DNA from: Gnetum montanum
Lineage: Eukaryota > Streptophyta > Gnetopsida > Gnetales > Gnetaceae
Reading direction: 5' to 3'
Assembly (NCBI GenBank): GCA_015680685.1
Contig: MNCI01001077.1
Location: 820,606 to 884,605, forward strand
DNA: 64,000 nt
Position numbers and translations under genes: made by a program. Shown here piece after piece: positions 10,700-21,469 of this stretch (the stretch's first letter is position 1; each line of letters opens with the position of its first letter). The notes under the pieces are model-generated. The model saw only the letters and a list, made by a program, of their open reading frames with translations, made no database searches and was not told the origin of the DNA.

Positions 10700-11150
10700 G
10701 TGACGTAGCATGCTTGGCATAGTATAGCAGTATGTCATGCATTCTGCTATATGTCACATGCTTGCTACGCTATGCTATGCTACGTAGCATAGCGTAGCAT
10801 AGAAACTAGCCTTACTCACGAAAGCTTTGCTGATTCGCGAACCTTATCTTCTGCGATGCAAGTCTTCTGAACTCCGTTGACTCCACCTTTCAAACTACCT
10901 TCTGTTCCTTCTGTAGGATTGCTACGCCTTGATGTGCCATGTAGCTCAGCGTAGCGTAGCAGTAGACATGGTCCATCACTTCCTAATAGAAAGGGACATC
11001 ACTGCAAAACTCAAAATTGGACAATGGGAGTGGGTAGTGAAGTTGTTTCCATGCTACGCTATGTGACATCATGTAGTGTAGCACTTCATTTTACCATTGT
11101 CTTCTAAAGCTTGCTACGCTACATAGCGTAGCAGGCTCCATGACTTAGAA
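10700..11150. repeat. GCTACGCTA / TAGCGTAGC palindrome cluster in family 2 U3 (copy L)
   Basis: Many direct and inverted copies of GCTACGCTA, GCTATGCTA and TAGCGTAGC occur, several fused into near-perfect palindromes around CTACGTAG. The same cluster is in copy R at 55930-56440. It lies upstream of the TATA box, where enhancer elements would be. No regulator is known for it. Confidence 0.75.
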
Positions 11151-11409
11151 AACTTGCCGAACTATTTCTTGCACATCCAAAATGCTACCACTAATTCTGC
11201 ACACTATTTTTGAGTAGGCTGTTGGTTGTTTAGGCTACTTTGGTGGGGGAGCAGGATGGTACAGACTCTGTCCATGCTCAAAGTAGAAAATTTTCAGAAC
11301 TAGCTAGCCTAGACTCAAAACGTTCTCCTCCCGATGAACTGCCATAGTACTGCGTGGACTACAAGAGCCTAGTGAAGCAAGGATGACCCTGCATTTTTAG
11401 GTTGTTTCA

Positions 11410-13432
11410 GTTCTAATTCTGCTAAATATTAGCTATTGATGAGGACCAGATATATAGTTTGTTCACATGAGAGCATTCCTCTCCCACAATTCCGATAGTG
11501 ATTACAACCCTTGATCAGGTTTTGATTCCCCCTAGTTACAACTGATTCCCTTGCATCTTGAACTGCACTTTCTCAATCCCATGTACTTTTAAAATGGTGC
11601 AATAATGTCCAGCCAGGGGTAGATGGATAATGCTTGGTGCTTGGTTGGTCATGATTTTCTGTACTTCTTTGTTGATGCCTCTAGGGTGGATTCCCCTAGA
11701 TGTCAAAAAAAAGGGCCAATGAAACACCACTAATTTCAGCCTAATACTTTGAAATGCAAACAACTTAGACCCTTTCAAGCTTTTGGGTGGCAAACATTTA
11801 ACTAAGTCATGTAACTCATGCTTAGCTTGTCACACTGGCTTGTCCTCAGTGTGAGAAACTCCAATGACTTCAAAATCAAGTAAAAGATGGTCCAATTTGA
11901 GGGTGCAAGTCATCTTCATAGGGCTACTATCATCCATTTCAAGTATCAGCATTTGAGAGTTCAAATTTTGGGACAAATTGTACACATTTTCTCACTTACA
12001 CTAATGGTCATGCTAAGGTCATGTTGGCAGCACTGTACTATGAGAGCCTCAAAACTGAGTCGAAATGACTTGATTTCAAGAGTGCAAGTCATCCTCAGCA
12101 TTCATTGTTGATAACTTCAAGTCCCAACCTCCATAATCCTAGATTTTAGATCTAAAATTGCAAGTTTCTATAGCTCACGTTGAGGTCACACTGAGCTCAT
12201 GCTGGTAGTGTGAGTCCAGCGTGATCTACCAAAAGTGATTTAAAACAAGATACATCTAAGCTTAATTTTTGACTTGCAAATCACTCTGAAGGTCAATCAC
12301 AATTAGAAAATTTTTTCACTCAAAGAATAGGCTTCAAGGATCAAAAATTGGTATGAAATACGTCATTTTTAGCTCACTCATGCCCAGGTCATGCTGAGGT
12401 CATGTTGGCAGCGTGAGTCCAGCGTTAGTACTAATCACGCCTAGTCAAAAGCACACCAAACACATGTTGAGGATACACCAAGATAAAATCAACTCATGCT
12501 AGAAGCTCTAGTGAAATAGACATGCCTCAAATAGACACAAAACCACTCAAATTGACATCCTACAAAAGTTAATTCAGGGACTGAGAAGTTTCAAGCAAGC
12601 TGGAGTCAATCTCTCTTATTGTACATTATCATTTTCATTGTAAATTTTTATCATCTGTGAGCTTGTCAAGCTCTTACACTTCAAATTGTAGTTGCTTCTA
12701 TGGGCATAAGCTAGTTTGCATAAGCTAATACATGTTGTAAGATTTAGTGCATCTGATCAAGAAGGTATCCTACCTATGCACATCCAATTGATATGTAGCT
12801 GGCCATCTAACACCTGTCACATGATCTATTTTCCTCTCATTTCTCAACCATTGATCCATCTATGAGTTTCATGCCTGAATCTAGCCAAACCTTATAAATA
12901 CCCCCTCCATTCACATAAATGGGGTTGGTAATTTTGATGGTTGATGACTTAGGAAACACTAACTAGTAACTTTTGGATGCTCGAGTGCACCTAAATCCTA
13001 GCATCCAAGCACCTGCAAGCATATCGCCCTAGGGCTTAGCACTTAACTTTTCATCCACATGCACAACTACACTTTGACTAGTGCACATTCATTCTAAGCA
13101 ATACAATATAGTTCATTTTTCCTTCCATTATATTGATTACTCTGTTTTAAATTTAGTTTACGCTTTGTTTACAATACATTTCTATATACGCTCTTTTTGC
13201 ATTTCATGTGCCACTATTCACATTTTGCACATCAATTACGATAACCCTAGCACAAGCCATAGCTTACACTCAGGGAAGTCCTTGGTTGTTTTTCGTGCAA
13301 ACCATCCAACTTGCCTTTGTTTTCTTTTTCAGCTTGTGCTCATGCGAAGGTAGGGTTAGTTGTACCTATCCAGTGATCTCTCGATTGTTTTTCCCTTCCA
13401 ACCTTGCATCAATGATTTTGGTTAGTACAATC
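11410..13432 (+). other. Unclassified LTR-like sequence between two elements
   Basis: There is no credible gene. A phrase near GAGGTCATGTTGGCAGCGTG recurs at about 12010, 12190 and 12400, and a TATA-like CCTTATAAATACCCC lies at about 12891-12905, which together look like U3 repeats and a promoter on the plus strand. The segment interrupts the family 3 copy at 13433 and meets the family 2 LTR at 11409. LTR edges could not be fixed. Confidence 0.4.
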
Positions 13433-14314
13433 TCTAACTTTGGATATAAATTATTAATTCTAGAGTGTAATTTATGTACTAAATATTCAACGTAAGAAAA
13501 ACATTCACTAGCTAATGGAATTATATGTTGAATTGATGGAAACATCTTCTTCAAGTTAGGTCCATCTTTTAAATATTTCTTTACAGATCCATATTTAAGA
13601 ATTAATAAATACTACTTCCAACTTTTGCATTGAAGTCTCCACAAATAATAATTGGAATTGGATTAGTATAACCTAGTAATAATTTATTCTTAAAACTTTT
13701 TTCTATTTGCTTAATCAAATATGCTCCTTGACATAGTCTAACATTTGAACATGTTGATTTGACAATTAAATGTATGTTAACCATGCATACACATCTTCCT
13801 GATAGATGAACTTTTAGAATCACTACCAAGGCTATGTGATTTTTCAGAAATCTTAACTATTTTTTCTTATCCATCACTTGAAATTCTAGAATTTCAAAAA
13901 TCATATTTTCTAAACTCTATTCAAATATTTGTACAAATTCAAACTTGGCTTCTTTATAAAAGATTAAACAACCATCGATGTTGTAATTTCTACAATATGC
14001 TAATCTGTATGGCTCNCACAACCATCGATGTTGTAATTTCTACAATATGCTAATCTGTATGGCTCAAAATAAGAATTTCCACAAGAACCTTTGTATCCCA
14101 TATTTCCCAAGTCTAGTTGGAATTGATATAGAAACTCTCATCGTAAGACTTCTTGTAAGCATAAGATATCAACATCCAAATCTTTTAACTCTCCTAAGAT
14201 GCATAGATATCAATATTCATGCCAATCTAAGGCACATTATGGACATAGTGAATATTTTTTCTCACTCACTAGTGATCTTGCAAGAACATGGTATGTTTCC
14301 ACTTATATTCTCAT
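13433..14314 (-). pseudogene. Captured CCR4/Angel-type exonuclease (EEP) fragment, copy 1
   Basis: On the minus strand the reading starts at an ATG (14314) as MRI-VETYHVLARSLVSEKK, then ALDWHEY, LKDLDVDILCLQEV, GNMGYKG, YNIDGC-IFYKEAKFE, CVCMVNIHL, NVRLCQGAYLIKQIEKS and PIIICGDFNAKVGS. This is the order of an endonuclease/exonuclease/phosphatase domain of the CCR4-Angel-nocturnin type: N-terminal Y-N-x-L-A, catalytic L-Q-E-V, D-G-C-A-I-F-Y, N-T-H-L, G-D-F-N. In living plants such proteins remove poly(A) tails. It is closest in style to the plant CCR4 homolog 4 group. Stops and frameshifts break it, and an assembly duplication at 13968-14065 interrupts it. This copy keeps the catalytic E of LQEV and the GDFN motif better than copy 2. 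Confidence 0.75.
13968..14065. repeat. 48-bp direct duplication on either side of a single N
   Basis: Positions 13968-14015 and 14018-14065 are the same 48 bases, separated by N at 14016 and one base. This looks like two contig ends that overlap but were not merged. Confidence 0.9.
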
Positions 14315-15532
14315 TTTTGGATTCTTTTTTAATCATTTCTCTTCATAAGTATGATACTCCTTGTCAAAATGATATTTTCAATCTCCATGTTATTTTCCCT
14401 ATGTTTTGATTGTGGGGTGGATTAATATACCATTTTCTTGATGATTGAATATTGTTCTATGTCTTCAACTAATTCTCCAACTAATCCATCAATTTATCTT
14501 TAACTAATACATTGACTAATTCATTAACTAATAATCAATCAATACTGATACAACAACTATTTCTCCAACTGATTTAACTACATTATCTAATTTTAGTAAT
14601 ATTTAATGACATCATATAATTTTAGTAATATGTAACTATATTATCTATTTCTTAGTTGCCTTTCTACCCCCCTTAAGAATGTTGACTAGGGCAGTCTAAT
14701 TAATGACATACTATACTAATTATAAGACTATCTGTAAGGGTTATGCACTAAATCTTAAAGCTCAAAAGGTTGAATTTATGATATCATCAAATTATCAAGT
14801 GTCCAAATGATAAACCTAACCTTACCATTAAGTTTAAAAAGATGAAAAATGTTGTAAATGACTATTCATATGTTGAAAATGGACATCATATGCTCAAGTG
14901 ATGTCAAAATTAAACTTTTGAGGGTCTCAAGGCACTATATTTGGCCAAAATTAAAAAAAAACTTTTTGGGGTTCCTTGGGATAGATCTAACTGCACCATT
15001 GGGATTGGAAGGTTGAAAGCTATAGGAAATAACTCTTCATTTGTCAAAAAAGGCTTCTAAAATCAAAAGTTATGGCTTTTGGAGTCTAAGACCTTTGGTA
15101 CAAAACACAAGACTTCCCAAGATGTCACCCATCCCAGTTTTACTCCAATACAAGTGCTCTTAATTACAAAATTTTTATTCTTCTGGTTACTAATGTGCCA
15201 AATTCAATTTTAAAAATTATTTTCATAAGTTCCTAATTTAAACTAAAGGTTCAACAATGAAAATTTAAATCTCTTGTCAATTGATGAAAATTTCAAATTT
15301 TTCCATCTATTGATGAGCAATTGACAATTTTCCATCATATAATGGAGAATTTTTCATTTTGTTCCAACAACAACAATGGTAAAAATGATAAGCTAATAGT
15401 GGCCTTGGTGGCTACTAGGTAACATCAATAGCTAGGTTGGGCACATCTAGAGGTGGTGGTGGCAGCAATACAGGGTGGCTAAGGTAGTGCTAGGCTGCAT
15501 AGCCATTTTTTTATATTGATCTTCTTTAGGGC

Positions 15533-15800
15533 CTGCACAACCCATTTTCAAGGTCCATGTGGCCCTCCTTTAGGGCTACATGACTTGTATCAGGGCCCAT
15601 GTGACCCTCTTATGGGCCAGCAAAACCCATTTTCAGGGTCCACATGGCCCTCCTTTAGGGCTACATGACCTGTATCAGGGCCCATGTGACCCTCTTATGG
15701 GCCAGCATAACCCATCTTAGGGTCAACACAACCCTTAACTAGGATTTTTAGCCCATCTCAGGGCCTACATAGCCCATCACTAGGATTGCATAGCCCCTTA
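15533..15800. repeat. GGGCC-rich tandem repeat in family 3 copy 1
   Basis: Two copies of a unit of about 86 bp (from 15533 and 15620) share CCTCCTTTAGGGCTACATGA and GGGCCCATGTGACCCTCTTA, followed by a partial third. A related, more diverged array is at 34480-34700 in copy 2. Confidence 0.75.
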
Positions 15801-15839
15801 ACTAGGCTTGCACGTATTCGGTAGAGAGGCATTTTCTAA

Positions 15840-16130
15840 CAGCGTTCAGAGAGGTGGCTTGTGGTGGTGCAAAAGGCGGTTTATGGTAGCATAGGATGCG
15901 GTTTATGGTAGTGTAGAAGGTATTTTATGGTGGTGTGGGAGAAGGTTTTGATGGCATGGGTGGTGGTTTATGATGGTGTGGGAGGCAATTTGTGGTGACG
16001 TAGGAGGTAGTTTATGGTGATACAAGAGGTGGTTTGTGGCAGCATGAGAGGTAGTTTATGACAGCATGGGAGGAAATTATTGGTGGTGTAAGAGGTCATT
16101 TATGGCAACCCAGGAGGTGGTTTTTGGAAA
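15840..16130. repeat. About 26-bp tandem repeat (GGTGGTTTATGGTGGTGTGG) in family 3 copy 1
   Basis: Roughly eleven imperfect units, each a GGTRGTTTRTGG half followed by a TGGYRRCRTRGGAG-like half. The inverted counterpart is at 34230-34450 in copy 2, so the array was present in the common ancestor. Confidence 0.75.
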
Positions 16131-17530
16131 TAAAAATGGTAGGTGATAGGTAGGTACACAACATGATATTCAGGAATGGAAATTGTAGTTACAATTGCAA
16201 GGCAATACAAGGATAGGTAGCACATGCAATAGCCAATGTACATAGATGAGTGGTAGTAGATGTAGGGGACTACACAAAAATGGGCAGCAAGGTAGGGATG
16301 GATACTAAGTAGGTGTGCAACAGTGGGTAGTGGATGTGTGATAGTGAGTAGCAAGTGTGCAATGGTGGTAGTGGATGCACAATGATCACAATTGATGCAT
16401 GGCAATGGGTATTGTAGAGATAGGTGTAGGTACAATGTGGTGGTAGGTGCAAGCTTAGGCATAGTGTGAAAATAGATTTTGGAAGGCACATTCATAGTTT
16501 AGTGGAAGTGGGGTTGATGCATGGTGGAAGGTTGCCCTTGTGGCTAGACCAAGGGCTAGTCCCTTTACAGCTGTTGTTGGTAGCAAGCCTAACCATGGTT
16601 GCCAGCACAGCTAGTCATGGTCGATAGAAATATTGGTTGTGGCCCTTTTAAGCGCAAAACATTTTAATTTAAATTTTTTGTGTTAATAATAATAAATTTT
16701 TGGGGCTCAAAATTGAACCTGAGACTTTTGGCCCTTTTTTTTATTCAACCTTGCCTTGATGGTTGATGTGGTGGTTCAGCTAATGATAGGGTAGGGATTT
16801 GGTATGGGTAAACAATAATCCTAGGTTAATTTTAGATCCTAAAATTTAAATTTTTTTAATGATAAATTTTTTTTTATTTTTAAATAATAATAATATTTTA
16901 ATACATGTATAATGAGAAATGTTAAACAGCAATATTGCCCCAAATAAGAAGTCTAATTGAGATGAAATTTTTACTGTTGGAATCATCTAAACAAGTACTA
17001 CGTATTGGACATAGTTTTATGGTTCAAAAATAAATTTGAATTTTTAGAAATTAAAAGGACCAAATTAGCCCATTTTCTTGAATTGACATTTCTAGGCTAA
17101 CATATGGTAACTTGAAAAATTCTAGATTACATGAATAGTAAATTTCAACAAAACTAAAAATCAATTCATGTCATGGTTACTAACTTTGTAGGAGAAACTT
17201 AACAATGATGTTAATCAATTACTATTTATAGTATTAAGATGGGTAAGAGTTACTTGGACCGGTGTATCATTATCTTACCAACATCTCTTATATTTGATGA
17301 ATCTTGATGAGGTATGATCAAATATTTATCAATAAATGATATCAATGAAATAATTTTGTTGGTTGCTGGGATCTACATGCCTGATACCTTTTTTGTGAAA
17401 TCAATGGAAAGGTATCTTCTAACTTACATCACAAACATATGGTGCATATAGTGATGATAAATAGCTTTCCTTGTGTTGTGGCTTCCAAGTTAATGTTTTA
17501 GTCGGTCCATGATTTTGAATGACCCTTGGA

Positions 17531-17551
17531 TCATGGTTTGCTCTAATACCA
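17531..17551 (-). promoter_or_regulatory. Primer-binding site (initiator Met tRNA), family 3 copy 1
   Basis: On the minus strand TGGTATTAGAGC begins four bases after the LTR and is followed by AAACCATGA. It differs by one base from the common plant PBS core TGGTATCAGAGC. Confidence 0.8.
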
Positions 17552-17555
17552 ATCA

Positions 17556-18127
17556 TGACATCCTATCCCAATATGTCATGGCAAACATCAAATATACGAT
17601 ATATTAGATATTATGTGTATGAAGAAAATATATCAAATGTAAAATATATGTGATATTTCACATTATGTATAAAGAAAATAATAGCAAAAATGCAAAAGGA
17701 AAAAGAAAAGGATGCTTTATTGATATGGAATATCGTATCTGAATCATGCTCTAAGGATGTTCGTTGGGGTTTTCTTCCTTTGGCATTTATCCCTTAGAAG
17801 CAATCTAGCACTACCACTATGGTTAGGCCAATAACCTAGCTAGAAAAATGGCTAGCCCACTTTTTGTCCCACTTCACCTAGCTTCCCATGATTTTCTTAT
17901 ACCAACTTCACCACTCCATGCTAGCATGATCTCTAACCCTAGGTATAAATACCTTAGGTCAAACCCTCAAAGGTTACCTTAAGAGACATGTCCATTATTA
18001 CAACATGCCCTTTCGGGACTTAATCACAGCTACCCTTTCAGGTCTTGGTAAGATGACAATAACACTTGTTATGAAGAGACACCATCTTCATTAGGTAACA
18101 ACATCATTTGGGAAGGGGGATGTGATA
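17556..18127 (-). mobile_element. 5' LTR of family 3 copy 1
   Basis: The minus strand reads TATCACATCC...GGATGTCA, 572 bp, and aligns with 32304-32876 and 37464-37944 of copy 2. It includes the shared words CTTCATAACAAGTGTTATTG, GACATGTCTCTTAAGG and GCTTTATTGATAT. The first TG has become TA. Confidence 0.8.
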
Positions 18128-20130
18128 GTTAGATACAAATGTTAAGAAATTGTAGCTACAAGGGCCTAATGGAAAGAAGATAATGACTACATTGAGCTCA
18201 TAGTTAAGGAGAAATTCTATTTTAAGATTAGGACCTACCATCTATTCCTAATTAAAATTCCCAAAAAGAATCTCCACATATAATGTTAGAGGAAGTGTGA
18301 TACTAATGGAAATGTTTAATGTCAACATCACACATGTATTTTTCATAGAGATTTAGAGATAGTTCAAGAATAAGAAGGTAAGGAAGCCAACACTACCATT
18401 TCCTTACTTTATAAGGAAGCTATATAAACAAGTAAGGATTCTAGAATACACTAATGATGTTTCCAAGAAAGCCCAAAATACCTCTTATGTGGAGATGTCA
18501 AAACTAGTGACACTGATGAATGATCAGCTAGAGAAGTCAACGAACATTGAAGGAGCTTCAGGTTTAACCCATGCTAGTAGCATTCTAGCTATCAGAAAAT
18601 AGCAACAAGTAGGATCCAATAGTCAACCACCTACTAAAGACATAATAGAATAAGAAGCTCCACCACCTCTATAAGACTATTGACTATCAATGAGCCATCT
18701 ATGTCAAATAGCAAACATAATAAGTTGGGAAGCAAAGGAGGACTCTACTCTCTATTGAGTTAGATAAAGCTCAATGAGATCTATAGTTTCAATAGACATT
18801 GTAAGTTAATAAGTGTCATTACAAGAAGAATGAGAGGAAGAATGGACACAAAAATTTTTAGGGAATATTGCATTATTCTAATTCATGTTAGAAACTAGTG
18901 AAGGTACCATAGTCATGGTTATCATATCAATAAGTTCTTCAACATTTTTGTTGTGCCACCAACCTATATCTCTAGAGCTAAGTATGCTCAAATTCTAGTT
19001 GTTACCTCAATGACTCCTACTAAACATGAAGATGTATTGGACAAACTATTGTAGACTAATAAAGCTATGCAAGATCTATTTGATATTCCAAGTGATATCA
19101 CTATAGTGTAGTCTAACTTGATTGCCATAAAAGAAAATTTGGTGATGGCTTAAATGAGGGCAAGACATGATGAGAATAAGACGTAGAGATTACAAAATGA
19201 ATTAGCAACTCTTAGAGCAAAAGTAAGAGATCCTACATGATTTGCTACCCTAGAACAACTTGAAAAATTGAGAACCAATTAGGTGAGGTAGTTGATTATC
19301 CACAATATAGATGTAGAGATGGAAAAAGAGAAGGTAGTGTAGAATACCTTAGTTACTAAAGCACAAACATATGCACACACCAAAGCTCTCATAGCCTTAG
19401 AAGAGAAGAATAAGAAGCTTGATGCTAATAACATAAAGTTGATAGATGTAAAAAAGCATTAAAATGTTCTCAAGGAAAGTATGTATTATTTATGAGAATA
19501 ATTAATTATATTTAACTAGGATATGAGTAAATTGACCCATGAAAATAGGACATTCTCAATGGAGAAAGTACATGCTATAAGTCAAAAATCAACTATTGAG
19601 ATACGCACCTAGAAAAATAAGGCCAAAAGATATGAGAAGCTCAAAGAGAATTTTAGGGATAAGTGGGAATGTATACAAAAATGAAGAAGAAAGAAATCTA
19701 GATGATAAAGGAAAAAATAAATTCCATCATTACTCAAACCTCATACTAGTAGCCCATCATAGATAGTTTGACCCACATCCACTAGGCTAAAAGAAAAATC
19801 AAAGACCTACAAATTAGGGATCTTACAGAATACATGGGTTTAGCAAACCTTTGGTATACTAACTTGGCCATGTTAATAGTAGGATTACCTTGAAATAAGC
19901 TAGAATAGTAGGTAGTAGCTGTCTATCCACTATATGAAAAGATGTTTGTAGATATGAAGGATGACTTATAGAAATTACATGTGGAAAACTCTAAGCTCAA
20001 AATTGTTAAGGCTAGCTACCATAGATAGAAAGACATAATAGTGAGCCTAGCATGCCATATGTCAAACTATCAAGAATTATGAAAGGAACCAATGCTTTTG
20101 AGAAAGAAGGATGGTAGTTTGTAATGTGGT
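18128..20130 (+). pseudogene. Decayed coiled-coil reading frame of unknown family
   Basis: Between about 18930 and 19730 a single plus-strand frame, ignoring stops, reads as a charged heptad-rich protein (for example LQNELATLRAKVRDP, ALIALEEKNKKLDANNIKL, SKLTHENRTFSMEKVHA, YEKLKENFRDKWE). At least ten in-frame stops occur, mostly TAG with a few TAA and TGA, nearly all one C-to-T step from Gln or Arg codons. No domain is recognised. It may be a coiled-coil ORF of another retroelement, similar in character to the antisense frame of family 2 but without visible sequence identity. The first 700 bp (18128-18900) show nothing else. Confidence 0.4.
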
Positions 20131-20134
20131 ATGT

Positions 20135-21280
20135 CAAAGCCAATCATATGTTTTATCTGTTGACCTTTTGATATGTCAAAACCTTAAGAAAATTGGAGAA
20201 CAAAGGATGTTCATGTGGTTTTTGTGTTTATAGGACAAGAACATGGATAAGGACTCAATGAAGCTTGGACAAGGACTCAATGAAGCATGGACATCATCGT
20301 CAAAGACCTCATAAAGAAATTGGAAGCATTGGCAAGAATAAAGATGTTCTAAGAATTGGGAAGAAGAAAATAAACAAAAGGGAGCTTCAATAATAAAATT
20401 TCAAAAGCTGAGAAGACATCTCCTAGAACCAAAGAAGACATATTAGTTGAAGTGAAGAAGAATCAAAGAAGACATTTCCTAAAAATAGAAGATGTCTTTC
20501 TTTAGGTGAAGACATCTCCTTGTAGAAATCTATATTAAAGAAGAGACATCTTCCTAGAATTAAATGTTATTATAGAGAGATGTCTCAATCTTAAAGAAGA
20601 CATCTTTACTAGGCATTAGATAATTCCTTCATGAGTTTTGAGATGATTTTAAAAACTCCAAGGCTATAATAAGACTTCATTCTCTTGAGCATTATGCAAG
20701 TTTTTGAACACAAAAGTATTAACATCAAGCAATAATTATGTACTTTATTTGTGTGCCTCATTATACCATCATGTGTACTATTGTAGTGATCATATTGTAC
20801 TATCCTTTAAAGTACAAGGCCTAGAAAATTAGTTGCATTATTTTCTTGTAATGTTTGTTTCTCTTTCTTGTTGCCCCACTGAGGTTGATGTGGTTCTTAC
20901 AAGAAAGCATCATCATTAATCTTATTAGGACCTAGCTGGGTTAAGTGATCGATGTAGCATCACAAGACTCTAAAGTGGATCTCAATTTGTAAAGGCTGTC
21001 GGATTGTTGAAACCCCATTCTAAGCTTGTTGAGACCTATATAGATTGAGTGGTTTTGTGGAGATGAAATAATTTGGAGTGGAGCTTAGAGTTTATCTAGG
21101 ATGTGATGCTCTTCAAATCACATTTTGAAAAAAACAAAGTCCAAAGGTGTGTAAGCAATATACCCTCTAAATTTGGAGTATCCAAGTTGGGGAACCACAT
21201 AATTATGGGTATGGTTTTCGAGATGATTGAATTTTTGTGATGAAATTATTCACCTTCCTATTTTAATTTCAATGATAATC
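20135..21280 (+). mobile_element. Possible 5' LTR of a copia-type element
   Basis: The segment before the copia gag contains AAGAAGACATCT repeats between 20400 and 20600, and promoter/terminator-like AT-rich text. It ends just before a weak PBS (21284-21298). The partner LTR was not found, so the edges are guesses. Confidence 0.3.
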
Positions 21281-21283
21281 AAG

Positions 21284-21298
21284 TGATATTGAAGCAAG
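21284..21298 (+). promoter_or_regulatory. Degenerate initiator-Met PBS (tentative)
   Basis: TGATATTGAAGCAAG resembles TGGTATCAGAGCAAG at 11 of 15 positions and stands about 180 bp before gag-like sequence, the right place for a PBS. Confidence 0.3.
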
Positions 21299-21469
21299 AT
21301 TATCTCTCATAGATAAAGCTTCATGAACATGGAAGGGGCTATCAACGATAGAGACATTTGGATAAGGAAACTAATATAGTTCATAAACTATTATACTTAA
21401 TTATTATATCACATTTTATATAAAGGTGAGTCCTCTCATTTTCTTATTTACATTCAAAAATAGAAGAGG

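Larger units (their letters stand above)
1..11409 (-). mobile_element. Family 2 (Tat-like) LTR retrotransposon, copy L, 3' end off-window
   Basis: Reading the minus strand from 11409 to 1 gives a 5' LTR, a leader filled with tandem repeats, a gag remnant, a zinc-knuckle region, a retropepsin-like domain, GGCC-rich repeats, an antisense reading frame and another tandem array. The same order and sequence recur in copy R (55664-60942), which shows this is one element family. No reverse transcriptase, RNase H or integrase is visible between the protease-like domain and the 3' repeats in either copy, so the family looks non-autonomous. The 3' LTR would lie before position 1. A family 1 LTR (6550-7543) is nested in gag, and an assembly inversion (4703-6527) disturbs the middle. 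The Tat assignment rests on the protease style, the CX2H...GHX4C knuckle and the antisense frame. It is an inference, because there is no RT to classify. Confidence 0.75.
9713..11409 (-). mobile_element. 5' LTR of family 2 copy L
   Basis: On the minus strand the segment starts TGAAACAACC at 11409, matches copy R from 55664, and ends GGTTGCTACA at 9713, giving TG...CA ends and 1697 bp. It contains the GCTACGCTA palindrome cluster, a TATA box at 10444-10451 and a U5 region ending in TTGGTTGCTACA. The internal region then begins ATTTTCTGGCACTAGAAGG. A TGG a few bases inside would suit a primer-binding site, but I cannot name the tRNA. Confidence 0.7.
13433..18127 (-). mobile_element. Family 3 LTR element, copy 1 (3' end lost)
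   Basis: The minus strand reads LTR (18127-17556), an initiator-Met PBS (17551-17531), a long non-coding interior with tandem repeats, and a captured CCR4-like gene fragment that stops at 13433. Here homology to copy 2 (32304-37944) ends and other repeat DNA begins, so the 3' LTR is missing. Landmark words of the two copies occur in the same order in opposite orientation over at least 4.5 kb. No gag, protease, RT or integrase is recognisable, so the family is LARD-like and non-autonomous. Confidence 0.8.

Noticed and set aside
16100-16495. His/Tyr-rich minus-strand protein
   Set aside because: It lies at the edge of the GGTGGTTTATGG repeat and is low in complexity, with no counterpart frame in family 3 copy 2.
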